From positions 122,308-186,307 of the forward strand of contig JASHNU010000051.1 in the NCBI GenBank assembly GCA_030041475.1: 64,000 nucleotides of DNA, given 5' to 3'. Below the pieces are notes generated by a model that was not told the DNA's origin, ran no database searches, and saw only the letters and a program-made list of their open reading frames with translations. Made by a program: the position numbers and the translations under genes. Every line of letters starts with the position of its first letter. Position 1 is the first letter of the stretch. The DNA comes from Candidatus Sulfotelmatobacter sp. (GTDB lineage: Bacteria; Acidobacteriota; Terriglobia; Terriglobales; Acidobacteriaceae). Below, one piece after another: positions 49,092 through 56,176 of this stretch.

Positions 49092-49364
49092 CTAGCCCGC
49101 CTTGAGCTCCCGCTCCATCACCTTGCGCAGTGCGGCGTTGATGCGCGTCTGATAGCGTCGCCCATCCTTCTTAAACCACGCGATCACATCCGCGTCGAGC
49201 CGCAACGTGACGGGTTTTTTCAGCGGGCGGTAGAAGTCAGAGATCTTCATGGTGTGCAGCGAGGCGGCAAGTTTCCTGGGCTTGCTCGCGGCCAACGCAG
49301 GCAAATTCGCTACCTTGCGCCGCCGTGTTCTCGATCGTTTCAGTTGCGACGATTTATTCTTCAT
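49092..49364 (-). CDS. BrnA-family antitoxin, without a visible toxin
   Basis: This 90-residue protein has the BrnA C-terminal signature KKPVTLRLDADVIAWFKKDG, RRYQTRINAALRKVMERE, a ribbon-helix-helix type DNA-binding unit. The first ~40 residues are basic and disordered (KNKSSQLKRSRTRRRKVANL). BrnT, the usual partner encoded upstream, is missing: the next genes are rnhB and the M61 peptidase. A palindrome-like stretch (gtacgta ... tgcgtac around 49395-49415) upstream may be its operator. It could be a degenerate remnant or a solo regulator. Confidence 0.75.
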   Translation of the reverse strand: MKNKSSQLKRSRTRRRKVANLPALAASKPRKLAASLHTMKISDFYRPLKKPVTLRLDADVIAWFKKDGRRYQTRINAALRKVMERELKAG

Positions 49365-49472
49365 AAGTGGTTGCTGCCATTTCGTTTACTGCAGTACGTA
49401 TCCGCATGTGCGTACATGATTGTACCTTGAATGTTCCTCAAGGAACACTGTGGAAAACTCTGCAATCGGCTC

Positions 49473-50225
49473 CTAACCTGCCAGATCTTCAACGCTTAAC
49501 TCACCCGCTTCTTCCTCGCTCATGAAGGCAAACGCCTCCTGCGGCACCGGATTCTGCCACACGGGTGCGAACGACTGCCGGTGCAGCGGGCTGGGACCAT
49601 GCTCGCGCAGCGCCGCCAGATGCTGCGGCGTGCTGTACCCCTTGTGCGATGCCAGGCCATACGCTGGAAACACCGCATCCCAGGCGCACATCATGCGGTC
49701 ACGCTCCACCTTGGCCAGAATGGACGCTGCCGCAATCGACGCCGACAGCGCGTCGCCATGAATGATGGCGTTCTGCGGTAACTCGCAGTCCAGCTTCACC
49801 GCGTCCACCAGTAGATGGTCAGGAGGCTGAGCCAGCAGCAACACCGCCTCCCGCATGGCCTGCCGCGACGCCTGATAGATGTTGATCTGATCGATGCGCG
49901 CCGCGTCCACGGCGGCAACCGCCCACGCCAGCGCGTGGGTGCGAATGCGCTCCGCCAGCACCTCGCGCCGCTCCGGCCAGAGCAGTTTCGAGTCACGCAG
50001 CCCGCGCACTCTGTACGCCGGATCAAGGATCACTGCGGCTGCCACGACCGGGCCAAACAGCGATCCGCGGCCCACTTCGTCTACACCTGCCACGTGGACC
50101 GCACCCGCAGCCCACGCTTTCTTTTCATAGCGCAGCGTACAGCGCAGCCGCTTCAGCAGGCGCAGCTTGACGGCCGACGGAGACAGTTTCCGGCCATCCT
50201 GCGACTTCAAGGCCAAAGAACTCAT
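49473..50225 (-). CDS. rnhB: Ribonuclease HII
   Basis: This 250-residue protein has the RNase HII pattern. GVDEVGRGSLFGPVVAAAVI has the first Asp-Glu pair, GLRDSKLLWPERREVL follows, and VDAVKLDCELP carries another acidic residue. SASIAAASILAKVERDRMM is the last conserved motif. The first ~35 residues (ALKSQDGRKLSPSAVKLRLL) are an extra basic lead, so the true start may be later. It removes ribonucleotides from DNA and RNA primers. It is divergent from mutM (126 bp). Confidence 0.94.
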   Translation of the reverse strand: MSSLALKSQDGRKLSPSAVKLRLLKRLRCTLRYEKKAWAAGAVHVAGVDEVGRGSLFGPVVAAAVILDPAYRVRGLRDSKLLWPERREVLAERIRTHALAWAVAAVDAARIDQINIYQASRQAMREAVLLLAQPPDHLLVDAVKLDCELPQNAIIHGDALSASIAAASILAKVERDRMMCAWDAVFPAYGLASHKGYSTPQHLAALREHGPSPLHRQSFAPVWQNPVPQEAFAFMSEEEAGELSVEDLAG

Positions 50226-50350
50226 CTTAAGGAAAGTGAACCGTCACCATCTTCGTTGAGCACGACGATTCCTGCAAGGGGCGTGTCTGTGCAAATTACA
50301 ATGGACGCTGACTGGGCAGCGACCTGCGTTGCCAGTGGGATTGCAAACTG

Positions 50351-51283
50351 ATGCCTGAACTGCCTGAAGTCGAAACCATTGCCCGCGGCCTGGCCAAGCG
50401 AGTCACAGGCGACACGGTCGATTCGGTGTGGCTCGGCCAGAAAAAAGAGCCGCTCAAGTCTTCCGCGCGCGAAATCGTCGCAGCGCTGGAATGCAGCCGC
50501 ATTGCCGCTGTGCGTCGCATGGGCAAGCACATCGTGTTTGATCTTGCGCGAAATGGTGTGGCGCGGGCGCCTTCGCCCGCGAAAGGCGGCGGAAAAAATC
50601 GGAAGCCGGAGACATCGGTGCCTCCTTCGACTCCGGCTCCATCAACGGCAGCCGCAGAGCCGGGCGGGGGCGCCCGCCCCACACGAGCGCAGTGGATCGT
50701 CCATCTCGGCATGACCGGACGCCTGCAGGTGTGCGATCCGCAAACGGAAATCGAGAAGCACACGCATGCCATCCTTCGCCTCGCATCGGGCAAGGAACTG
50801 CGGTTCGTCGATCCGCGACGCTTCGGTCGTCTTAGCGTGGCGAAGGCCGCGAACTTCGACGCCGGCGGTATCGAGCCGCTCGAAATCGATCTGGAGAGCT
50901 TCATCGGCCTGTTCCGCGGCCGCAAGACGCCCATCAAGAGCGCGCTGCTCAACCAGAAACTCCTGCGCGGCGTGGGCAACATTTATGCGGATGAGTCACT
51001 GTTTCGCGCCGGCATTCGCCCGCGCCGCCGCGCCGCGACGATCACACGCGAACAGTTAAGCAAACTGCATGTCGCCGTGAAAGACGTCTTGAAGGAAGCG
51101 ATCGCGCTTGGCGGCTCTTCGATTTCCGACTACGTCGGCGCAGACGGCGAAGAAGGATTCTTCCAGCTCGAACACCGCGTTTACGGACGCGAGGGCGAGC
51201 CCTGCCTGGTTTGCAAGACGCCGATCAAACGAGTCGTGATCGCCGGCCGCAGCAGCCACTACTGCCCGAAGTGCCAGAAGTGA
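50351..51283 (+). CDS. mutM: Formamidopyrimidine-DNA glycosylase, with a 43-residue in-frame insertion
   Basis: This 310-residue protein (normal length ~270) starts PELPEVETIARGLAKRV with the catalytic proline and Glu3. RRMGKHIVFDLARN contains the beta-hairpin lysine. VHLGMTGRL, RFGRLSV, LLRGVGNIYADESLFRAGI and the C-terminal zinc finger CLVCKTPI ... YCPKCQK are all intact. Residues ~69-112 are an insertion (RAPSPAKGGGKNRK ... GGGARPT), encoded by a palindrome-ended 129-bp element. Removing it gives FDLARNG-AQWIVHLGMTG, exactly the canonical form. The protein excises 8-oxoguanine. It is divergent from rnhB and 50 bp from the ROK gene. Confidence 0.96.
   Translation: MPELPEVETIARGLAKRVTGDTVDSVWLGQKKEPLKSSAREIVAALECSRIAAVRRMGKHIVFDLARNGVARAPSPAKGGGKNRKPETSVPPSTPAPSTAAAEPGGGARPTRAQWIVHLGMTGRLQVCDPQTEIEKHTHAILRLASGKELRFVDPRRFGRLSVAKAANFDAGGIEPLEIDLESFIGLFRGRKTPIKSALLNQKLLRGVGNIYADESLFRAGIRPRRRAATITREQLSKLHVAVKDVLKEAIALGGSSISDYVGADGEEGFFQLEHRVYGREGEPCLVCKTPIKRVVIAGRSSHYCPKCQK
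50556..50684 (+). mobile_element. 129-bp palindrome-ended element inserted in frame in mutM
   Basis: The left end gtgtggcgcgggcgccttcg (50556 onward, through cgcccgc at 50580) is mirrored by the right end (50659-50684, ending ccgccccacac) with about 21 of 25 matches. The length is 43 codons exactly, so frame is kept. The element is GC-rich with an Ala/Pro/Ser/Thr-rich reading. Confidence 0.8.
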
Positions 51284-51333
51284 TTTTCATCTGAAGTCCT
51301 CTCTCCCGCACCACCGTGTTAACCTCATGCCTG

Positions 51334-52350
51334 ATGTCTGATTTCTCCATCGGCGTCGACCTCGGCGGCACCAATCTGCGGATTGCGGCCGTCAGCCGCG
51401 AGGGCAAACTTCTCGAAAAAGTCGCGCTCACCGCCGAAGTTGCCCGGGGGCCTGACTGCGTCGTCGGCGACATGTGCGACGCCATTCGCAGTTTGTCGGA
51501 GAAGCATCGCAGCGAGGGAAAGTTCCTGGGCACCGGCATCGGCGTGCCGGGCGTGATCGATATGGAGGTCGGAGTCATCCGCAAGTCGGCCAACCTTCCC
51601 GGCTGGTCGAACTACCCGGTGCGGGACGAGATTGAACGGCGATTAGGCGCCCGCGTATTTCTCAATCACGATGCGAAAGTCGCCGCCCTTGGCGAGAAAT
51701 GGCTGGGCGCGGGCCGGAATGTTGACAACATGGCGATGATCACGCTGGGTACGGGAATCGGGGGCGCCATCATTCTCGACGGAAAAATCTATTATGGCAT
51801 GAACGGCATGGCGGGCGAGTTCGGCCACATCACGATCGAACCGGAGGGCGTACCTTGCGGCTGCGGCAATCGCGGCTGCGCCGAGCGCTACGCGTCCGCG
51901 ACGGCGCTGGTACGCATGGCGCGTGAGGCGATCGACGCCGGCCAAGCTCCCGCGCTGGTCAAGGCAGCAGCTTCCGGCGCAGAGTTCAGCGCCAGGTCCA
52001 TTTATGAGCTTGCCGTCCAGGGGGACGAGCCTGCGAAGCGTCTCTTTCACCGCTTCGGGCGCGCGTTGGGAATCATGCTGGCCGACGTGGTGAATGCGCT
52101 GAACCTAGAGATGCACGTGATTGGCGGGGGCGTGGAGAGCGCCTGGGAAGCGTTTGCTCCCACCATGTTTGAAGAAATGCGCCAGCGCTCGATCGTATAT
52201 GCGGCGACTGCGCCGGATGATCTTATGGGTGATGAGGATTCCTCTGCAGCGCCAGGCCCAAGCCGCACGCGAAAGAAAACAATTGTCACACGGGCGTTAT
52301 TGGGAAGCGACGCAGGATTGTATGGCGCGGCGAGGCTTCCGGCGCTGTAG
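51334..52350 (+). CDS. ROK-family kinase (glucokinase-like)
   Basis: This protein is 338 residues from the ATG at 51334. The N-terminal GVDLGGTNLRIAAVSREGKL is the ATP-binding phosphate motif of ROK proteins. GTGIGVPGVIDMEVGVIR, FLNHDAKVAALGEKWLGAG and TLGTGIGGAIILDGKI are further signatures. The zinc motif is FGHITIEPEGVPCGCGNRGCAERYAS. LGSDAGLYGAARL ends the fold. No DNA-binding domain is present, so it is a sugar kinase, not a repressor; the exact sugar (glucose or N-acetylglucosamine type) cannot be told. A Ser/Asp-rich extra loop precedes the last motif. Confidence 0.9.
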   Translation: MSDFSIGVDLGGTNLRIAAVSREGKLLEKVALTAEVARGPDCVVGDMCDAIRSLSEKHRSEGKFLGTGIGVPGVIDMEVGVIRKSANLPGWSNYPVRDEIERRLGARVFLNHDAKVAALGEKWLGAGRNVDNMAMITLGTGIGGAIILDGKIYYGMNGMAGEFGHITIEPEGVPCGCGNRGCAERYASATALVRMAREAIDAGQAPALVKAAASGAEFSARSIYELAVQGDEPAKRLFHRFGRALGIMLADVVNALNLEMHVIGGGVESAWEAFAPTMFEEMRQRSIVYAATAPDDLMGDEDSSAAPGPSRTRKKTIVTRALLGSDAGLYGAARLPAL

Positions 52351-52394
52351 CCTGAGTGCCGGGTGTCTTCCCGATGGGCCGCGCTTTCACTAGC

Positions 52395-52468
52395 GAGCCG
52401 AGGGATCTCCCCGAATGCGAGTATTGCGGGCCTCGCTCCGCTTGAAAAACGGCTTCGCCCGGGATGAC
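52395..52468 (-). repeat. GTCATCC repeat family, copy 4 (inverted)
   Basis: On the minus strand gtcatcccgggcgaagcc (from 52468) leads to gagatccctcggctc (52409-52395). It lies between the ROK gene and hisC, which are convergent. Confidence 0.6.
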
Positions 52469-52491
52469 GCCAGCGGCAAGGAACTATCGAA

Positions 52492-53628
52492 TCATGCCCG
52501 GCTGGCCCGCTGCGCCCGAGCCGCTATGTTGCGCGCGGCAGCCAGAAAGAACTGATTCTGCTCCGAGGTTCCGATGCTCACCCGGATCGCATGCGGCGCG
52601 CCCCAGGCCGCGAGCGGGCGCACGCTGACGCCTTCGTTTCGCAGGAGTGCCGCGAGTCCAGTGGCGTCTTCGCCGATGTCACAGTAAAGAAAGTTGGCGG
52701 CGGTCGGAACGACGCGACATCCCAGCTGCGAAAGGTCCTCCCTCAAAACCTGGGCTTGCTCCTGATTGTTGGCGACCGTGCGTGCGATGTGACCCTGATC
52801 ATCGAGGGCCGCAAGCGCCGCGGCCTGGGCCACTGACGAAACAGAGAACGTGTTGCGCATACGGGCACAGTAGCCTAGCAGTTCCGCCGGACCGAGACCA
52901 TACCCAATGCGCAGTCCGGCCAGTCCGTGAGCCTTGGAGAAGGTTCGCAGCACCACCACTCCCGCGCCCAGGCGCACGTAATCGAGCGACCGCGAATATT
53001 CCATTCCGTACAGCGAGGCAAAATGTTGTGCGAACTCGCAGTAGGCCTCGTCAAGCACAACGACAACATGCGGCGGCGTCTGACCGAGAAAGTCATCCAC
53101 TGCTGCTGCATCAAGCATAGTCCCGGTTGGATTGTTGGGATTGGCGAGCAAGATTAGGCGGGTGTTGCCGTCAATCGCATTGAGAATCGCTGCGAGATCC
53201 AATGTGTCCCCACGCATGGGAGCTTCGATCAACTGAGCTCCTGTGGCGTGTACCGCCATCGCATAAACGATAAAAGAGCGCTCGCTCGTCACTGCATTCA
53301 GCCCGGGACCAAGCATCGTCTGGCAGAGCAGGCTCAAGACCCCGGTTGAACCGGCAGTCACCAGAACTTGCTCAGGAGCAACGTCGTGATATTCGGCAAG
53401 CCTGCGACGCAGACGGCTGCAGTCATCGTCGGGATAACAGTTTGCCGTGGATAACGCTGACTGCATGGCTTCGATCGCGTGAGGCGATGGGCCAAAGGGA
53501 TTTTCGTTGGAGTCGAGCCGGACAAGGCGCGACGAAAGAGACGATAGGCCCGGCCCCGGCGGCGGGCTGGGCTGATAGCCGCCCATTTCGCGGGCTGGCT
53601 TAGAGACCAGATCAAAAAAACGACTCAT
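52492..53628 (-). CDS. hisC: Histidinol-phosphate aminotransferase
   Basis: This 378-residue protein is a class I/II aminotransferase. It has the HisC start RLDSNENPFGPSP, TAGSTGVLSLLCQ, the loop LANPNNPTGTMLDAAAV, VVVLDEAYCEFAQHF and the PLP lysine in TFSKAHGLAGLRIGYGL. RNTFSVSSVAQAAALAAL and a C-terminal RPLAAWGAPHAIRVSIGT (arginine pair) are consistent. It makes histidinol phosphate in histidine synthesis. Other his genes are not in the window. It is the last gene of the trpS-scpA-scpB-rluB-hisC run. Confidence 0.93.
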   Translation of the reverse strand: MSRFFDLVSKPAREMGGYQPSPPPGPGLSSLSSRLVRLDSNENPFGPSPHAIEAMQSALSTANCYPDDDCSRLRRRLAEYHDVAPEQVLVTAGSTGVLSLLCQTMLGPGLNAVTSERSFIVYAMAVHATGAQLIEAPMRGDTLDLAAILNAIDGNTRLILLANPNNPTGTMLDAAAVDDFLGQTPPHVVVVLDEAYCEFAQHFASLYGMEYSRSLDYVRLGAGVVVLRTFSKAHGLAGLRIGYGLGPAELLGYCARMRNTFSVSSVAQAAALAALDDQGHIARTVANNQEQAQVLREDLSQLGCRVVPTAANFLYCDIGEDATGLAALLRNEGVSVRPLAAWGAPHAIRVSIGTSEQNQFFLAAARNIAARAQRASRA

Positions 53629-53668
53629 GCTGGCCGTACTTCTCGCTGCAGATTTGGCTGGACCAACA

Positions 53669-54433
53669 TCATGCCATGGATTGGCGTTTACTTGTCACGC
53701 GAATTCCGCAGGCCGACTTCAGGCGTTCGATTTCCTTCAGAGTCAGCGGGCGGAATTCGCCGGGAGGAAGGTCGAGGGTGAGCGGTCCGTAGCGAACCCG
53801 CTTGATTTTCTCGACGTGATGGCCAACCGCTTCGAACATGCGGCGGATCTGGCGATTGCGGCCTTCGATCAGAGTGATTTCGTACCAGGGATTGGCCGCT
53901 TCCTTCACCACGCGGACCGAGGCAGGCCCAGTCCGAACGCGCTTGCCGTCATCGGTAGCGATGGAAACCCCGGCGCGGAGTTTGGCCAGCGCTTCGTCAT
54001 TCGGCGTGCCCGCAACTTTGACCACATAAGTTTTGGGAACATGCGAGGCAGCCTTCATCAGGTGATGCGCCAGGTCGCCATCGTTCGTGAGCACCAGCAA
54101 GCCTTCGCTCGCGTAGTCGAGGCGGCCGACCGGATACACGCGGCCCTTCACGCCGCGAATGAGATGCATGACCGTCGGGCGGTTTTCGGGATCGCTCACC
54201 GTGGTCACGTAGCCTTTGGGTTTGTTGAGCAGAAGATAGATGTGGCGCTCGGCGCCGTGCAGCAGTTTGCCGTTGACACGGATGTGGTCGGTTTCAGGAT
54301 CGGCTTTGCTGCCCAGTTCGGTGACGACGTGCCCGTTCACCTGCACGTGGCCGGAGGTGATCAGTTCTTCGGCTTTGCGGCGAGAGGCGATGCCGGCCGC
54401 GGCAATAATTTTCTGCAGACGTTCGAGGGGCAT
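53669..54433 (-). CDS. rluB: rRNA pseudouridine synthase (RluB/RsuA family)
   Basis: This 254-residue protein has an N-terminal S4-type RNA-binding domain (PLERLQKIIAAAGIASRRKA, LITSGHVQVNGHVV) and a catalytic domain with the family motif PVGRLDYASEGLLVLTNDG containing the catalytic Asp. HLMKAASHVPKTYVVKV and EGRNRQIRRMFEAVGHHV are conserved. It modifies 23S or 16S rRNA. It is 24 bp from scpB; rluB-scpB-scpA is a widespread cluster. The C-terminus (GIRVTSKRQSMA) is short and basic. Confidence 0.93.
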   Translation of the reverse strand: MPLERLQKIIAAAGIASRRKAEELITSGHVQVNGHVVTELGSKADPETDHIRVNGKLLHGAERHIYLLLNKPKGYVTTVSDPENRPTVMHLIRGVKGRVYPVGRLDYASEGLLVLTNDGDLAHHLMKAASHVPKTYVVKVAGTPNDEALAKLRAGVSIATDDGKRVRTGPASVRVVKEAANPWYEITLIEGRNRQIRRMFEAVGHHVEKIKRVRYGPLTLDLPPGEFRPLTLKEIERLKSACGIRVTSKRQSMA

Positions 54434-54457
54434 GGCGATTTGCCGCGTGCGCGGACT

Positions 54458-55171
54458 TCAGCCCGCTTTCTCTTGTGCGGGCTCTTCTGCAGTGGACACG
54501 TCTTCGGAGATGGATTCCTCGAGAGTCGATTCCGACTCGGCAGAGGGGGAGATGCTTTCGACCACCTCTGGTTGCGCCGCGCTCTCGGCGGGAATCAGTT
54601 CGGACTGGAACGACTCCGCGACCAACTTCTCGAACTCCTCCATGCTGGGCAGTTCGTTGACGTCTTTGAGACCGAAGCGCATCAGGAATTCCTTCGTTGT
54701 CTTGTACAGGATGGGCCGGCCGATGACCTGTTTCCGGCCGGCAGTCGTGATGAGCTTGCGGTCGAGCAGCGTGCCGATCACGCCGCCGGAGTCGACGCCG
54801 CGAATGTCGCTGATTTCGGGCACGGTGACGGGTTGCTTGTAGGCGATGACTGCGAGCGTTTCTAGCGCGGGCAGAGAGAGCCGCACCGGAGGTTTCAGGC
54901 TGCGGGCGAAGGCGCGCACCACTTCGTGCTGCTCGGGCTTGGTGGACATGCGGTATCCGCCGGCAACCTGACGAATCTCGATGCCGCGGTCGGGAGCGTT
55001 GTACTCGGTAGTGAGTTCTTCGATGGCGGAACGCACGCGCGAATTGATGGCGTCGGCGTCGGACACGCCTTCGGCCGCGAGCGTTTCTTTCACGAGTGGA
55101 ATGATCTGCTCGAGCGTGATCGGCGTCTCCGCCGCGTAAATGATGGCTTCGAGTTGGGCTTTTAAGGACAT
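54458..55171 (-). CDS. scpB: Segregation and condensation protein B
   Basis: This 237-residue protein has two winged-helix parts. LKAQLEAIIYAAETPITLEQI and IRQVAGGYRMSTKPEQ open the fold. RLSLPALETLAVIAYKQPVTVPEI, DIRGVDSGGVIGTLLDRKLI and TTKEFLMRFGLKDVNELPSM are typical ScpB. The tail (SISPSAESESTLEESISED) is acidic and disordered. It links SMC and ScpA. It is followed by rluB and preceded by a repeat-rich 97-bp gap to scpA. Confidence 0.95.
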   Translation of the reverse strand: MSLKAQLEAIIYAAETPITLEQIIPLVKETLAAEGVSDADAINSRVRSAIEELTTEYNAPDRGIEIRQVAGGYRMSTKPEQHEVVRAFARSLKPPVRLSLPALETLAVIAYKQPVTVPEISDIRGVDSGGVIGTLLDRKLITTAGRKQVIGRPILYKTTKEFLMRFGLKDVNELPSMEEFEKLVAESFQSELIPAESAAQPEVVESISPSAESESTLEESISEDVSTAEEPAQEKAG

Positions 55172-55177
55172 AGGGTT

Positions 55178-55267
55178 CCGGGGTCAGGGATCAGGGGTTA
55201 GGGGCCAGCAAATCCGGGTCAGCAAATCCGGCAAACTGGTCCCTGACCTCTGGGCCCTGGCCTCTGC
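55178..55267. repeat. GGGTCAGGGATCAGGGG inverted/direct repeat between scpA and scpB
   Basis: GGTCAGGGA in the left arm (from 55182) is mirrored by TCCCTGACC on the right (from 55239), and AGCAAATCCGG occurs twice in tandem between them. The scpA and scpB genes are normally adjacent; this repeat forms the spacer. Confidence 0.55.
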
Positions 55268-55268
55268 T

Positions 55269-56168
55269 TCATCTCCAGTCGTCTCGCACCGCCGACTGTT
55301 CTTTCATGATCTCATCGAAGTGGGTGTGCTTGCGCGCGGCGATTTCGCCGAAGAGCCGCTCCTGCCGTACCTGAATGGCCTGCAGTCGCACCAGTTCGAG
55401 CAATGCAAGGAACATGCAGACCAGCGCTTGGCGCGACGGCATTCGCAGAAAGAGCTGTTTCAATCGGATGGGACGATCTTCGAGCGACAGCCGGCGGCGC
55501 AGGTAGTCGATCATCTGGCCGACGGTGACGCTATCTTCGTCCACGCTGAGCACCGGGCGCGTGCGCACACGCTCAAGCACCTGCTGAAATGTTTTGACCA
55601 GGTCGATGACGTCGGCCGCGATTTCCGGCTCCGTGCTTTCAGCCTCTATGAACTCTTTCAGCGACGGATTCGACAGCACGGCGTCTTCAATCTGCTGCTT
55701 CTGAAGAAGCATCTGCGCGGCCGATTTGAATTTTTCGTGTTCGAGCAGGCGGTTGACCAGTTCGTCGCGCGGATCCTGGTGCTCTTCAGCCGGCGCCTCG
55801 GGATCGCGCGGCAGCAGCATTTTCGACTTGATGTGAATGAGCATGGCCGCCATGTAAATGAATTCGGCGGCGACATTCACGTCGAGCTCGCGCATTTTTT
55901 CCACGTAGGCGAGATATTGCGCCGTGATTTTGGCGATGGGAATGTCATAGATGTCGATGTCCTGCTTGCGAATCAGGTCGAGCAGCAGGTCGAGCGGGCC
56001 TTCGTAGACCTGGCCCACGGCGACGGCGAAGGGGAAATCGCTCTCGTCTTTTCTAGCCGCGTCTTTTGCGGCCTTGGATGCGGAGATGGCGACCACGGGC
56101 GCGAGCGGCGCCGGCTCGTCGTGCGAGAAAACTTTTGCTTCTTGGTTCATGCAATCTGGCTCATGCAA
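55269..56168 (-). CDS. scpA: Segregation and condensation protein A
   Basis: This protein is 299 residues (or 293 from the ATG at 56150). The core has VAVGQVYEGPLDLLLDLIRKQ, DIYDIPIAKITAQYLAYVEK and FIYMAAMLIHIKSKMLLPRD, the strongly conserved ScpA N-terminal region that binds SMC. VSVDEDSVTVGQMIDYLRRR-like helix leads to the C-terminal winged helix (LRMPSRQALVCMFLALLELV). The front ~40 residues are an unconserved tail. It is 8 bp from trpS. Confidence 0.94.
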   Translation of the reverse strand: MHEPDCMNQEAKVFSHDEPAPLAPVVAISASKAAKDAARKDESDFPFAVAVGQVYEGPLDLLLDLIRKQDIDIYDIPIAKITAQYLAYVEKMRELDVNVAAEFIYMAAMLIHIKSKMLLPRDPEAPAEEHQDPRDELVNRLLEHEKFKSAAQMLLQKQQIEDAVLSNPSLKEFIEAESTEPEIAADVIDLVKTFQQVLERVRTRPVLSVDEDSVTVGQMIDYLRRRLSLEDRPIRLKQLFLRMPSRQALVCMFLALLELVRLQAIQVRQERLFGEIAARKHTHFDEIMKEQSAVRDDWR

Positions 56169-56176
56169 TTTGCCAA

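Noticed and set aside
49365..49472. LexA-type box at gttcctcaaggaac
   Set aside because: A palindrome exists but does not match a known LexA spacing, and it lies between non-SOS genes.
51334..52350. Third in-frame palindromic insertion, in the ROK gene loop near its end
   Set aside because: There is an extra Ser/Asp-rich loop, but no inverted ends could be seen in its DNA.
53627..54865. 412-codon plus-strand frame opposite rluB/scpB
   Set aside because: Antisense to two conserved housekeeping genes.
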